Part shown: one piece after another, positions 51,088 to 59,771 of the stretch
Position numbering within the stretch: position 1 is the first letter of the stretch
Layout of the letters: the number at the start of each line of letters is the position of its first letter
Origin: CBDFNC01 sp965249895
GTDB taxonomy: Bacteria > Pseudomonadota > Gammaproteobacteria > Enterobacterales > CBDFNC01
Length of the DNA: 64,000 bases
Reading direction: 5' to 3'
Assembly: GCA_965249895.1 (NCBI GenBank)
Contig: CBDFNC010000004.1
Location: 744,001 to 808,000 of the forward strand
Position numbers and translations under genes: made by a program
Notes under the pieces: generated by a model
What the model saw: only the letters and a program-made list of their open reading frames with translations
The model's database searches: none
What the model was told of the DNA's origin: nothing

Positions 51088-51753
51088 GTGTCGACAGAAA
51101 ATCTACGTAAGATCCTGGATACCGACGAGCTGGAGTTTATTCAGGATCAATTTAGAACAAAATTAGCGACAGTGGAGTCGCCCTCATTTCCCACATCAGA
51201 GCTCTATTTGAGCGGACTTGTCCCACCAGGCTTACAACATTTGCTCGCTTCCTCCGAGCTGACTTTGTTGTCTGAAATTGAAGGATACAAACTTTGGTTC
51301 CCACTTACATTTGATCTATCCCCTTCCGGTCAACTTGAGCCCCACCTTGGCATCCCGGAAGTACTCGAAACCGGCGCAAAGGAGCGAAGTTGGCGGCTTA
51401 GAGATACTTCAGATATCGTGGTTTTCGATGAAACGGGAACACCCTTGCCTCTTTTACTCAACAACATTTCCAGCAGCGGCATGTCCGCCAACCTGCAACA
51501 AAGCCTGGACTATCAATGGCCAACCAACCCGTTTATGCTGGGACTATCCCTTCCCGGGATCAGGCAGCCGTTATCTATTCCGGGGCAACTCGTTCGTCAA
51601 GACAAATCCCAGCTGGCAATCAATTTTAAATCTCTCAGCCAACCCTGCGATGATTTAAGGGCATTCCTATTTAAACGGCATAAATCCATATTTCAGAATA
51701 TTTACAAGAGCCCCCTAACCCAAACTAGCGCCAAGGTAAACCCATCAGTATGA
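51088..51753 (+). CDS. PilZ-domain protein
   Basis: A 221-residue cytoplasmic protein. The C-terminal half carries a PilZ-like c-di-GMP-binding domain: the arginine-rich ERSWRLRDTSDIVVFDETG and the second motif NNISSSGMSANL (D/N-x-S-x-x-G), then LSIPGQLVRQDKSQLAINFK. The N-terminal 100 residues (LRKILDTDELEFIQDQFRTK) have no recognised domain. The start is GTG at 51088. A second PilZ protein is encoded 480 bp downstream, with repeats between. Confidence 0.65.
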   Translation: MSTENLRKILDTDELEFIQDQFRTKLATVESPSFPTSELYLSGLVPPGLQHLLASSELTLLSEIEGYKLWFPLTFDLSPSGQLEPHLGIPEVLETGAKERSWRLRDTSDIVVFDETGTPLPLLLNNISSSGMSANLQQSLDYQWPTNPFMLGLSLPGIRQPLSIPGQLVRQDKSQLAINFKSLSQPCDDLRAFLFKRHKSIFQNIYKSPLTQTSAKVNPSV

Positions 51754-51895
51754 GTGTACTTATTACTCGACTCTCCACAACATTTGCAGATGAAGTAACT
51801 GCAATTACCGGTTATTCACCTTAATTTGTCTAAACTTAGGTAACTGGTTAGTACCAGCCGTGAAATATGAATTAACGGCTAGTGCGCTCCACTTT

Positions 51896-51961
51896 GTAGG
51901 AGCAGATGAAATCTGCGAAGCCTGTTCCAGCAAGGATCGCCGAACAAGTTCGACTCCTACA
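51896..51961 (+). repeat. GTAGGAG/CTCCTAC repeat, copy 3
   Basis: GTAGGAGCAGAT...ATCTGCGAAGCC...ATCGCCGAACAAGTTCGACTCCTACA. Same size (66 bp) and inner palindromes as the copy at 19312. In GCAGAT/ATCTGC both arms changed together relative to GCGGAT/ATCCGC, a compensatory pair that preserves the stem. Confidence 0.75.
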
Positions 51962-52034
51962 GGACAAAGGTCAATCTGCCTATTTCTATGTTTGGATTAG
52001 CGCGAGTTAGTGCCCATCCTGAAACATCGATTCT

Positions 52035-52072
52035 GTCATTCCCTCGCACGCGGTGGTCCGACACCTGGATGG
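52035..52072 (+). repeat. GTCATTCCC...GGTGGTCCGACA repeat
   Basis: GTCATTCCCTCGCACGCGGT then GGTCCGACACCTGGATGG, related to 25253-25290 and, in its first half, to 40136-40156. Function unknown. Confidence 0.5.
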
Positions 52073-52236
52073 AACGAGACGTAGGACCATACCTGCAAGC
52101 TGAAAATGACGAGGTCGGTGCGATAGTGGTGGTTAAGGGTTTGGCTACGGCGTAACAGCAAATATTGATTTCTAAGAGTACGCAACAAGAATAAACATAT
52201 GAGTCTTAGGACTGGCGCGAGTTAAGAGGGCAAACA

Positions 52237-52962
52237 ATGTCTGAACGAAGAATATTTCCACGGGAGCCTCACTCTTCTCCGGCGACGTTGCACCAGGGTG
52301 ATACCGAGTGGTCAACTCGTTTACTCGATCTTTCACTTAAAGGCGCCCTCGTTGCAAAACCCGATAACTGGTTCATCCCAGATGACCTAGATCTTTTACT
52401 GACATTTACCTTAGCGGACTCAGATACAGAAATGAGCATGGAAGTTACCTTGTGCCACGAGGAAGCCGATCAACTGGGGTTTCTCTGCCATCATATCGAC
52501 ATCGAAAGCGTCGCTCACTTAAAAACAGAAGCGATGGCACTAGCCAGCCAGTGTAATTTAGCTGTGCTCTCTACATATAGCCAGAAGTTGGCAGGTTACC
52601 CTTTCGGCTCAGTGGCTTGTTATATGCTGGATAAGGTACAAAACCCAATCTTCTTACTCAACGATGCTGCCGAGCACAGCCGAAACCTAAAAATGTATAA
52701 TAAGCTCAGCATGCTAATACTGGAGCAAGAGCAAGTCGCTTACCCCAATGAATTTGGTCGTCTGACCCTGTTAGGGCAAGCCGAGCTTATCCAGCGACAA
52801 GAGATCGCCGACATCGCCAGGCAATACCTTGGCGAATTTCCCAAAGACAGGCCTCATGTTGAATCGAGTAACTTTCATTTCTGGCGATTCCGGGTAGAAA
52901 ATGCACGCTACCTGGGCGGATTTGACAAAGCGCACTGGCTGGAGTGGCTACCTACACATTAA
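52237..52962 (+). CDS. PilZ domain fused to a HugZ-like FMN split-barrel domain
   Basis: A 241-residue protein with two full domains. Residues 1-95: PilZ, with ERRIFPREP (R-x3-R c-di-GMP motif) and LLDLSLKGALVAKP (D-x-S-x-x-G). Residues 98-241: flavin split barrel of the HugZ/pyridoxamine-phosphate-oxidase-like family, with CNLAVLSTYSQKLAGYPFGS, PIFLLNDAAEHSRNLKMYNK, FGRLTLLGQAELI and the typical end FHFWRFRVENARYLGGFDKA then HWLEWL. The junction (SVAHLKTEAMALASQ) loses nothing from either side. Start ATG 52237 with AGAGGG upstream. HugZ-type proteins act on heme or flavin substrates; here activity or location may be set by c-di-GMP. I know of no described protein with this architecture. Confidence 0.8.
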   Translation: MSERRIFPREPHSSPATLHQGDTEWSTRLLDLSLKGALVAKPDNWFIPDDLDLLLTFTLADSDTEMSMEVTLCHEEADQLGFLCHHIDIESVAHLKTEAMALASQCNLAVLSTYSQKLAGYPFGSVACYMLDKVQNPIFLLNDAAEHSRNLKMYNKLSMLILEQEQVAYPNEFGRLTLLGQAELIQRQEIADIARQYLGEFPKDRPHVESSNFHFWRFRVENARYLGGFDKAHWLEWLPTH

Positions 52963-53406
52963 TTTTCGAAGGTTTTCAGCTGGCTAAATTAATATACCCA
53001 AGCTGCTTGGAAATGCGAGGGGGCAGCAAGTCGAGAAGCCACCGGATTAAAGGCAGAAAGCCGAAGAGGGTTGCTTCTCGTCTTGCCCGAAGGGAGCTCA
53101 GTCGGAAAAATGACTGTGGGGTTAAGCCTTCAATGTTCCAAGTTGGCGGATAAACGACCTCAATACCCGTTGCTTTAGTCCGGACGACTCCATCAAGGTA
53201 TTGCTTAAAAATTACCTTATACGCCGTTGCCTAACGTTAAAACAGCATAAAACCTCAGAAAAAACGCATAGATTCTCGGTGAATGTCACTAAAATAGACA
53301 TTTTTTCCAGTCAGTAATGACATAATTCGCTGCTTGCTTATAATGTCTTGGCAATTTTCACGAATATGCCTATTTATATGGCTTTATAGAAAGAGAAGGA
53401 TAACTT
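52963..53406. other. Intergenic region with MITE-like repeat and SBP promoter
   Basis: Contains the repeat at 52993-53141; the open frame 52944-53153 lies inside that repeat and is not a gene. 53330-53400 is AT-rich (TTGCTTATAATGTCTTGGC) and probably holds the promoter of the transporter genes. Confidence 0.5.
52993..53141. repeat. TATACCCAAGC-type inverted-repeat element, copy 2
   Basis: Left end TATACCCAAGCTGCTTGGAA; the right end TGTTCCAAGTTGG is its degenerate complement. Internal CTTGCCCGAAGGGAGCTC parallels CGCCCTTCGGGAGCTT of copy 1. About 150 bp, shorter than copy 1. Confidence 0.55.
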
Positions 53407-54216
53407 TTGAAAAAATTCATCAAATCAGCCGTTACAGCTGCCGCTCTGTTGGCCGCTAGTTTCTCAGCTACCAACGCATTCGCTGAACAATCTACGTTAG
53501 AGAGCATAGTTAAAGCTGGAGAAATGAAAGTCTGCTTCGACGCAGGTTATATTCCATTTGAAATGAAGAGCAAGTCTGGCGGTTTTATCGGATTTGATAT
53601 CGACTTGGCCAAGTTAATGGCGAAGCAGATGGGTGTAAAATTTGTCCCGGTTAACACAGCCTGGGACGGTATTATTCCTACTTTGCTGACCGGCAAGTGC
53701 GACATCATTATGGGTGGTATGACTATTACGGCTCAACGGAACTTGAGAGTAAACTTTGCCGACCCGTATATTACCATTGGCCAATCAATTCTGATCAGCC
53801 CTAAGATGAAAGACGAGATAAAATCTTATCGCGATCTTAATAACAGTAAATACACAGTCGCAACCAAACTTGGGACGACCGGTGAGCAAGCGGTTAAACG
53901 CATGATCGGTAAGGCTAAGGTAAGCTTGTTCGAAACTCAAGCTGACGCAGTGCTCGAGCTTGCCAATGGTAAGGCCGATGCATTTGTTTATGACTTACCG
54001 TTTAACGCCCTTTATGCCACGCAAAATGGCGAGCAGGTTAGCCATATCGATAAGCCATTCACCTATGAGCCGCTAGGTTGGGCGATCAAGCAGGGTGATC
54101 ACGATTATCTTAACTTCCTGAATAACTTCCTACAACAGACTAAAGGTGACGGTAGCTACGATCGGATCTACAACAAATGGTTTAAAAGTGATAAGTGGTT
54201 AAGCCAGATACAGTAA
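53407..54216 (+). CDS. Amino-acid ABC transporter, periplasmic binding protein
   Basis: A 269-residue family-3 solute-binding protein for polar amino acids: signal peptide (cleavage after ATNAFA, about residue 27), LKVCFDAGYIPFE-like MKVCFDAGYIPFEMKSKSG, GFIGFDIDLAKLMAKQMGVK, WDGIIPTLLTGKCDIIMGGM, TITAQRNLRVNFADPY (the ligand-contacting Thr-x3-Arg) and ADAFVYDLPFNA. The start is TTG at 53407 with AGAAGGA upstream. It is the first gene of a binding protein-permease-ATPase set and is separated from the permease by a strong terminator, giving surplus binding protein. Ligand not determinable. Confidence 0.92.
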   Translation: MKKFIKSAVTAAALLAASFSATNAFAEQSTLESIVKAGEMKVCFDAGYIPFEMKSKSGGFIGFDIDLAKLMAKQMGVKFVPVNTAWDGIIPTLLTGKCDIIMGGMTITAQRNLRVNFADPYITIGQSILISPKMKDEIKSYRDLNNSKYTVATKLGTTGEQAVKRMIGKAKVSLFETQADAVLELANGKADAFVYDLPFNALYATQNGEQVSHIDKPFTYEPLGWAIKQGDHDYLNFLNNFLQQTKGDGSYDRIYNKWFKSDKWLSQIQ

Positions 54217-54243
54217 TTAGCTAACGCCTTGCTAATGAATAGC

Positions 54244-54280
54244 GCAAGCTATTGATCAATCAATAGCTTGCTTTTTTATT
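54244..54280 (+). terminator. Terminator/attenuator between binding protein and permease
   Basis: GCAAGCTATTGA and TCAATAGCTTGC form a 12-bp stem with a tiny loop, followed by TTTTTTATTTT. It lies 27 bp after the binding-protein stop and 18 bp before the permease ATG, so only read-through reaches the membrane components. Confidence 0.85.
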
Positions 54281-54297
54281 TTAGAGATATTTTTTTT

Positions 54298-55248
54298 ATG
54301 CACGCACAACCCAACAAATGGTTATGGAATTCGGTTTTCATTGCTGTTTTATTTTCTCTGGTGACGTCTATTTATTTTGCCGGAAAGCAAATCGACTATA
54401 CCTGGCGCTGGGAACGGATCCTGCCTTATATCATCAACACCGAGCCCCTGGACATTGCGGCTCCGGGCGATGGCACCGTCAACGTAGATCAAACGAGTGG
54501 CCGCATCACACTGGAGATGGACCACACAGATACACCCCTGATTATTGAGCAATACAGCGAACTAGTCGCCGCAGATGGGGACCTGATATATGAAGGTGAC
54601 ACATTAGCCAGGGTTGAAAACACGCAGATTGGGCCAATCCTGGAAGGCCTTATCGTGACCGTGAAAATCTCTTTTCTGTCACTTATTTTTGCCCTTATCC
54701 TAGGTCTGGTTGTGGGCTTAATGCGGATCAGCGTAAACCCAGCCGCCCGCAACTTAGCCATTACTTACATTGAAATCATTCGCGGCACCCCCCTGTTGGT
54801 GCAAATATTCCTGGTCTATTTCTTCGTAGGCACTGTATTAGATCTTGAGCGCTTCACCGCCGGCGTCGTTGCCTTGTCGGTATTCACCGCCGCTTACGTC
54901 GCAGAAATCATTCGCTCCGGCATCCAATCGATTCCCAGTGGTCAGATGGAAGCCGCGCGCTCTTTGGGGATGAGTTACCCCAAGGCCATGGTCTATGTGA
55001 TTTTACCTCAGGCATTTAAACGCACACTGCCACCGTTAGCGGGCCAGCTTATTAACTTGATTAAAGATTCTTCGTTAGTCTCGGTTATCTCCATCACAGA
55101 TTTAACCAAAGCGGGACGAGAAGTGGTCAGCGGCAGCTTCGCCCCCTTTGAAGTTTGGTTTCTTGTCGCTCTGTTGTATTTACTACTGACCAGCACCTTA
55201 TCCTGGGCAATTCAACGTTTAGAAAAGAGGTTATCGGCCAGTGACTAA
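54298..55248 (+). CDS. Amino-acid ABC transporter permease with extra periplasmic insert
   Basis: A 316-residue inner-membrane permease of the HisM/GlnP type. After a first membrane helix (SVFIAVLFSLVTSIYF, residues 11-26) comes an insert of about 80 residues, acidic and beta-like (DIAAPGDGTVNVDQTSG, VAADGDLIYEGDTLARVEN), then the usual core with four to five helices, IEIIRGTPLLVQIFLVYFFV and the ATPase-contacting EAA loop MEAARSLGMSYPKAMVYVIL. The ATG at 54298 is preferred over a TTG at 54268, which lies inside the terminator stem. It overlaps the ATPase gene by 8 bases. Confidence 0.9.
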   Translation: MHAQPNKWLWNSVFIAVLFSLVTSIYFAGKQIDYTWRWERILPYIINTEPLDIAAPGDGTVNVDQTSGRITLEMDHTDTPLIIEQYSELVAADGDLIYEGDTLARVENTQIGPILEGLIVTVKISFLSLIFALILGLVVGLMRISVNPAARNLAITYIEIIRGTPLLVQIFLVYFFVGTVLDLERFTAGVVALSVFTAAYVAEIIRSGIQSIPSGQMEAARSLGMSYPKAMVYVILPQAFKRTLPPLAGQLINLIKDSSLVSVISITDLTKAGREVVSGSFAPFEVWFLVALLYLLLTSTLSWAIQRLEKRLSASD

Positions 55249-55993
55249 TTCTTCCAAAACCAGCGATATGATCGTCGCTAAAGATGTTGACAAAATATAC
55301 CCAGGTAACGTTAAGGCTTTGACGCGAGTATCCGCAACCATTAAGCGCGGTGAAGTGGTTGTGGTTATTGGACCTTCCGGATCGGGTAAGTCAACTTTTC
55401 TACGTACCCTTAATCAATTAGAGGTTATCAATGGTGGCAGCATACACATAGACGGCGAAGATATGTATGCCCGTGGCACCGACATCAACAAGTTGCGCAA
55501 AAAAATCGGTATGGTATTCCAAAACTTTAACTTGTTCCCCCATAAAACAGCACTGGAAAACGTAAAGTTAGCTCCTCGCGTTGTCGCCAAACGGGACAAA
55601 GATACCGTCCACAAAGAAGCCAAAGATCTTATGTATAAAGTGGGATTGGCGGAACGTATGGACAACTATCCTTCACACCTATCCGGTGGTCAACAGCAAA
55701 GGGTCGCAATTGCTCGAGCCCTGGCCATGAAACCAGAGATACTCCTGTTTGACGAACCCACCTCCGCCCTGGATCCTGAAATGGTAGGTGAAGTACTGGA
55801 TGTAATGAAAAGCCTGGCATCCGAGGGGATCACTATGGTGGTGGTAACCCACGAAATGGGCTTCGCCCGGGAAGTTGCGGATCGCGTGCTGTTTATGGAA
55901 GAAGGCCAGTTGTTGGTGGAAGATACGCCGGCAAATTTCTTTGACCACCCCAGCCATCCTAGATTAAAGCAATTCTTGTCTAAGATCCTGTAA
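55241..55993 (+). CDS. Amino-acid ABC transporter ATP-binding protein
   Basis: A 250-residue ATPase of the GlnQ/HisP group: Walker A VVVIGPSGSGKSTFLRTLNQ (near residues 40-58), the Q-loop KIGMVFQNFNLFPHKTALEN, signature LSGGQQQRVAIARALAMKPE, Walker B ILLFDEPTSALDPE and switch His VVVTHEMGFAREVADRV. It starts at GTG 55241 within the end of the permease gene, so the two are co-translated. Together with the binding protein at 53407 it forms a complete polar amino-acid importer. Confidence 0.95.
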   Translation: MTNSSKTSDMIVAKDVDKIYPGNVKALTRVSATIKRGEVVVVIGPSGSGKSTFLRTLNQLEVINGGSIHIDGEDMYARGTDINKLRKKIGMVFQNFNLFPHKTALENVKLAPRVVAKRDKDTVHKEAKDLMYKVGLAERMDNYPSHLSGGQQQRVAIARALAMKPEILLFDEPTSALDPEMVGEVLDVMKSLASEGITMVVVTHEMGFAREVADRVLFMEEGQLLVEDTPANFFDHPSHPRLKQFLSKIL

Positions 55994-56010
55994 CTAGTGT
56001 CCACCAGCAA

Positions 56011-56076
56011 GTGGGAGCCGAACTCGTTCGGCGAATGTAGCGATTGCTGCATTCGCGGATTCTATCCGCTCCTACA
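56011..56076 (-). repeat. GTAGGAG/CTCCTAC repeat, copy 4 (inverted orientation)
   Basis: GTGGGAGCCGAACTCGTTCG then GCGAATGTAG...TTCGCGGATTCTATCCGCTCCTACA: reverse complement of the other copies. It starts 18 bp after the ATPase gene stop and may act as its transcript end. Confidence 0.7.
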
Positions 56077-56166
56077 AGACGCCAGATTTTTACCTCAAAA
56101 TGAGCTCCGGTAGGCGTTTCAGCTCGCTCAGGTGACTTACAAAGCTGAACGCTTTCTGCTTACCCG

Positions 56167-59016
56167 CTATCTGACCGAGGCTTGTTCACCCGCCAGATCC
56201 GGCTCATTGCAGTGCATTAGGATTTCGGCCCTGGCCTGGTTCCTTAGTGAAACCGCCGTCTGCCAGTCAGATCCGCGGGGCCAGATAGGTTTACCTATCG
56301 TCACACTGATATCCCCTCGTCGTGGAAATAGGGATACCCCCCTCAGCTTGGAGCGGGTACCACACAAGGTAACAGGCACAACAGGCACATGACCAGCCGC
56401 AGCAGCCATAAATGCACCCAAATGAAATTCATGGAGGCCAGGCATACGGTACAGGGTTCCTTCCGGGAAAAAGAATAAAGACTGACGCTGCTGTAGCTCG
56501 TCTGCGATTCGTTTAGCATCCGCTATGCTTTTTTCCACGTCGAAACGTTCAACAAACAAAGTACCGAGACGGGTCAGAAATATCCGGGGAAACAGCTGAT
56601 TTCTCAGCTCAGCTTTGGCAATAAAGCGGTAATCCAGCGGCAGAGCTAACATCAGAAACAAACCATCCAGATAACTCGCATGATTGGCTGTAAATACACA
56701 AGGGGTATTCGCTGGTAGATTTTCCATCCCCTCCACTTTTAATCCGGTAACCGACAACCGCCGCAGAATTTCACCGGCAAAACGGGTGATGGCTCTACAA
56801 ATGGGTGCATTTTGCGTCATCGCAACCAGACTCCAGACACAAGGTGCTAACAGGGTAATCAACAGCCATAAATACCCCGCATAACACAGGTCAGTTGCTG
56901 CTCGCCAGCTACGCCCGAGTTGGGGTTTAATCCCGGCCAGCAATACGTGCAACAATTGCCGCAACAGCCCTCTCTGAGGTTGATACAATCTGCCCTGACG
57001 ATACAACTCGCTGCTGGCTGCGCGTCTGATCTTGCCACTTGAAGTCTTGGGCACAGTGTGAGGAGCAACCAACACTATCTCATCGGGTACAGTTCCCACC
57101 AGATCTAGCGTCAAATCATTCACTGCTTGGTGCAGTCTTCGTCGCACCTGTATATCTTGCTCCCTGGTTTCCGCCAACACCACCAGCTTCTCCGTACTCA
57201 GTTGGGGATCCGCACTGGCAAACACCGCCACACACCCTTTGCGGATCCCGGCTAACTCACTCACCGCCGCCTCCAGCTCATGAGGATAAATATTCCGTCC
57301 GGCTCGAATGATGATATCTTTGCTGCGGCCGGTTAAATACAACTCGCCGCCCACCATATAACCTTTGTCACCGGAACCCAGCCAATCCTGATGGAAGAGC
57401 TGTTTGCTCTTTTCTGGCGCACTGAAATAACCCTGGGTTGCAGACTCTCCTTTAAACTCTAACTGCCCTTCTACCCGCTCCGGCAACTCCCTTCCATTCT
57501 CGTCAACAATGCGGATCTGGTGTCCGGCCAGTGGTGTCCCCAGGGCAGCTAAATTTATCACGTCGTGATCATTCTGCTTTGCCGCCACCGCCAGACCATA
57601 ACGTTCCAAAGGTTTTCGCTCCACTTTATCGATCACAGGCAAGCGACCCGGTGCTGGAAAGGTGAGCCCCACTGTACATTCAGCCAGGCCATAAACCGGT
57701 GACATTGCTTCGGGTCGAAAGCCGTATTTCGCAAACCTCTGGGAGAAATTTGCCATGGTAACTGTACTAACCGGCTCCGCACCGTTCCAGGCCTGACGCC
57801 AGCAACTTAGATCCAACCCCTCCAGCTCGGCTTCATCTATCTTGTTCAGGCACAGCTCCCAGGCAAAATTGGGGGCCGCCGACAGAGTCCCCCTGTACTG
57901 GTGAATAGCCCAGAGCCAGCTCTGAGGTTTGGAAAGAAACCGTAACGGGGACATAATGACCAAAGGAATGGCATGGTACAGACTTCCGAACCAAGCACCT
58001 ATCAGACCCATATCATGATAAACAGGCAACCAACTGACGAACACATCTCTGGAATCCGCCTGTACAGCCCTGCCCATGGCCCGCACATTGGCCAGCAAAT
58101 TATTGTGTGTGAGTATCACCCCTTTGGGGTCGCCGGTACTGCCCGAAGTGTATTGCAAAAACGCGATATCATCCCCTTTAGCCACTCCTACGGAAATAGG
58201 CTCTGCCTTGGCCTGCCTGAGCTGTGCAACAGTACAAACATGACGGATAGAAGGTACTTGTAGCCTTAGTAATCGGGAAACACCCTTAGCTTCAGCAACG
58301 GTTACCAGCAAACTGACCTGGGCGTTATTAAAAATCCGAGCATGGCGGGTAAGATGATCTTCCAGCTGTGAAGGCCGTGTGGGTGGGTAGACAGGCACAG
58401 GAATACCGCGAGCAAGTAACACAGCAAAGAAACAGTAGAAGTAATCATCACAGGTGGGCAACATTATCGCCACGCTCTGGCCGGGACTTAACTCCCGCCG
58501 GATCAGCCCTGCCGCAATAAGACTGGCGTGTTCAAACAGCTGGCTGTAACTGATCGGCTGAACGTCACTTGCATCGTTATAGACATATAACTGAGGACGA
58601 TCCGGATGATGCTCTATATGCCAGTCCAGCACCTGCTGCAGAGTTTGAGCGTTATTTGGAAGGGACTCTATGGGGGCAAGCATAATGGGTTTAGATTTTA
58701 CCACTACCCCCTTTGATTGAGCCTGCGTCACCGCTTTTAGCAACTCACCGGGAGTGGTCATACTTGCCAAAATCTGAGAGGGCAAATTAACCTTAAGCTC
58801 CCACTCAACACGCCGGATCAATTCAGCCCGAGCCAGACTGTCTAACCCCAGCTCCCGATCAATGTCACTGTCCAGCCCGATACTTTCCAGCTCTTTCTGC
58901 CCTGGACGAAGTTCTTGTACCAACTGAATAACAATAACCAGTAGCTGCTTAGCCAACTGTTCCTGAGTATGTTGAAACGACGTTTCAGTCGAGGTGGGTT
59001 CAGGGTCTTCCGGCAT
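56167..59016 (-). CDS. ACP-fatty acyl-AMP ligase-acyltransferase fusion
   Basis: A 949-residue three-domain protein. Residues 20-95: acyl-carrier domain with the phosphopantetheine serine in ELGLDSLARAE (Ser60). Residues 130-690: fatty acyl-AMP ligase with FLQYTSGSTGDPKGVILTHN, the FAAL-type SWLPVYHDMGLIGAWFGS, PVYGLAECTVGLTFPAPG and GSGDKGYMVGGELYLTGRSK. Residues 770-930: PlsC/LPLAT acyltransferase with NHASYLDGLF (about 778), RLGTLFVERFD, FFPEGTLYR (about 849) and VPVVPVTLCGT. It presumably activates a fatty acid, loads the carrier and transfers the acyl group to a phospholipid or alcohol acceptor. Monocistronic; end product unknown. Confidence 0.87.
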   Translation of the reverse strand: MPEDPEPTSTETSFQHTQEQLAKQLLVIVIQLVQELRPGQKELESIGLDSDIDRELGLDSLARAELIRRVEWELKVNLPSQILASMTTPGELLKAVTQAQSKGVVVKSKPIMLAPIESLPNNAQTLQQVLDWHIEHHPDRPQLYVYNDASDVQPISYSQLFEHASLIAAGLIRRELSPGQSVAIMLPTCDDYFYCFFAVLLARGIPVPVYPPTRPSQLEDHLTRHARIFNNAQVSLLVTVAEAKGVSRLLRLQVPSIRHVCTVAQLRQAKAEPISVGVAKGDDIAFLQYTSGSTGDPKGVILTHNNLLANVRAMGRAVQADSRDVFVSWLPVYHDMGLIGAWFGSLYHAIPLVIMSPLRFLSKPQSWLWAIHQYRGTLSAAPNFAWELCLNKIDEAELEGLDLSCWRQAWNGAEPVSTVTMANFSQRFAKYGFRPEAMSPVYGLAECTVGLTFPAPGRLPVIDKVERKPLERYGLAVAAKQNDHDVINLAALGTPLAGHQIRIVDENGRELPERVEGQLEFKGESATQGYFSAPEKSKQLFHQDWLGSGDKGYMVGGELYLTGRSKDIIIRAGRNIYPHELEAAVSELAGIRKGCVAVFASADPQLSTEKLVVLAETREQDIQVRRRLHQAVNDLTLDLVGTVPDEIVLVAPHTVPKTSSGKIRRAASSELYRQGRLYQPQRGLLRQLLHVLLAGIKPQLGRSWRAATDLCYAGYLWLLITLLAPCVWSLVAMTQNAPICRAITRFAGEILRRLSVTGLKVEGMENLPANTPCVFTANHASYLDGLFLMLALPLDYRFIAKAELRNQLFPRIFLTRLGTLFVERFDVEKSIADAKRIADELQQRQSLFFFPEGTLYRMPGLHEFHLGAFMAAAAGHVPVVPVTLCGTRSKLRGVSLFPRRGDISVTIGKPIWPRGSDWQTAVSLRNQARAEILMHCNEPDLAGEQASVR

Positions 59017-59206
59017 TTGCGCGGATCCTAAATCTATCCGGTGCTACCTCAAATTATGAACGACACCGACTAAACTAGCGAACCTGAGAGCGTTAGTTGG
59101 CCGGCGTCACATTCTCCTTAACCACCACCTTTTTGCTATATTTTCCCGGTTATTTTTCTAACTAAACGACAAGCGCGCCAAATTTAGCCTCCTGCCACAA
59201 GTTTCG

Positions 59207-59641
59207 TTAAGCCAGTTTTATTTTATAAACAGGATCATTTTTATACTTAAATAAGAAGCCACTAATTTGTATTAGCGCCCAGCAAAGTTCAACCGTAAAA
59301 AACAGCCACAGCACTGCTGTCACGTCATAGTAGAGTAAGTAGATCAGCATCAAGGTAGCGACAATAATTCGTGCCACCGAATCGTACACTCCATAAATGG
59401 GTTTCGGATCACTGACTCTTAATACAGACCAGACAATGGTTATACCAGCCATCAAGTTAACAAACAGTAGGTGGAAAGGCGAAAACACTGGAACCGCGCC
59501 AGTCAAAGAGAGGGCTTCATGAACTATTGCGATTTCTGTTAGCACCCACGAAGCTAGGCCAGGAATTGCAAAAGGCACCATCAACAAGATATCGAACAGG
59601 CCACTGGCCCTAATAATTGAACTGCACGAACAAGTATTCAT
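59207..59641 (-). CDS. Four-helix inner-membrane protein
   Basis: A 144-residue membrane protein with four predicted helices (GLFDILLMVPFAIPGLASWV, FHLLFVNLMAGITIVWSVL, IIVATLMLIYLLYY, AVLWLFFTVELCWALIQISG). No family recognised beyond a likeness to small DoxX/DUF-type membrane proteins. The N-terminus MNTCSCSSIIRASG has two close cysteines. The ATG at 59641 follows AAGGGAAG; a start 14 codons earlier is less likely. It is divergent from a TetR gene with palindromic operators between them, so it is the probable regulated target. Confidence 0.6.
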   Translation of the reverse strand: MNTCSCSSIIRASGLFDILLMVPFAIPGLASWVLTEIAIVHEALSLTGAVPVFSPFHLLFVNLMAGITIVWSVLRVSDPKPIYGVYDSVARIIVATLMLIYLLYYDVTAVLWLFFTVELCWALIQISGFLFKYKNDPVYKIKLA

Positions 59642-59688
59642 ATTTCTTCCCTTTAATTTATGACAATAAAAATCATTTGCCACCGAAC

Positions 59689-59730
59689 GGTGTCATTTTT
59701 AAGTTTGACACCAGTTGATGACATATGTCA
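59689..59730. promoter_or_regulatory. TetR-type operators in a divergent promoter
   Basis: GGTGTCA-N10-TGACACC (59689-59712) and the perfect palindrome TGACATATGTCA (59719-59730) share TGTCA/TGACA half-sites and lie between the divergent membrane-protein and TetR genes. Confidence 0.65.
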
Positions 59731-59771
59731 ATATCCTAGCTGTTAGTCATAGATTGGTATGTTTTTCCATC

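Larger units (their letters stand above)
51754..52236. other. Gene-free stretch between two PilZ genes
   Basis: No ORF with family resemblance. It holds the GTAGGAG repeat at 51896-51961 and the GGTGGTCCGACA repeat at 52035-52072. The last 100 bp presumably carries the promoter of the PilZ-HugZ gene. Confidence 0.5.

Noticed and set aside
52944..53153. 69-codon plus-strand frame after the PilZ-HugZ gene
   Set aside because: It lies entirely inside the TATACCCAAGC-type repeat and is rich in Arg/Lys/Ser as such repeats are in all frames.
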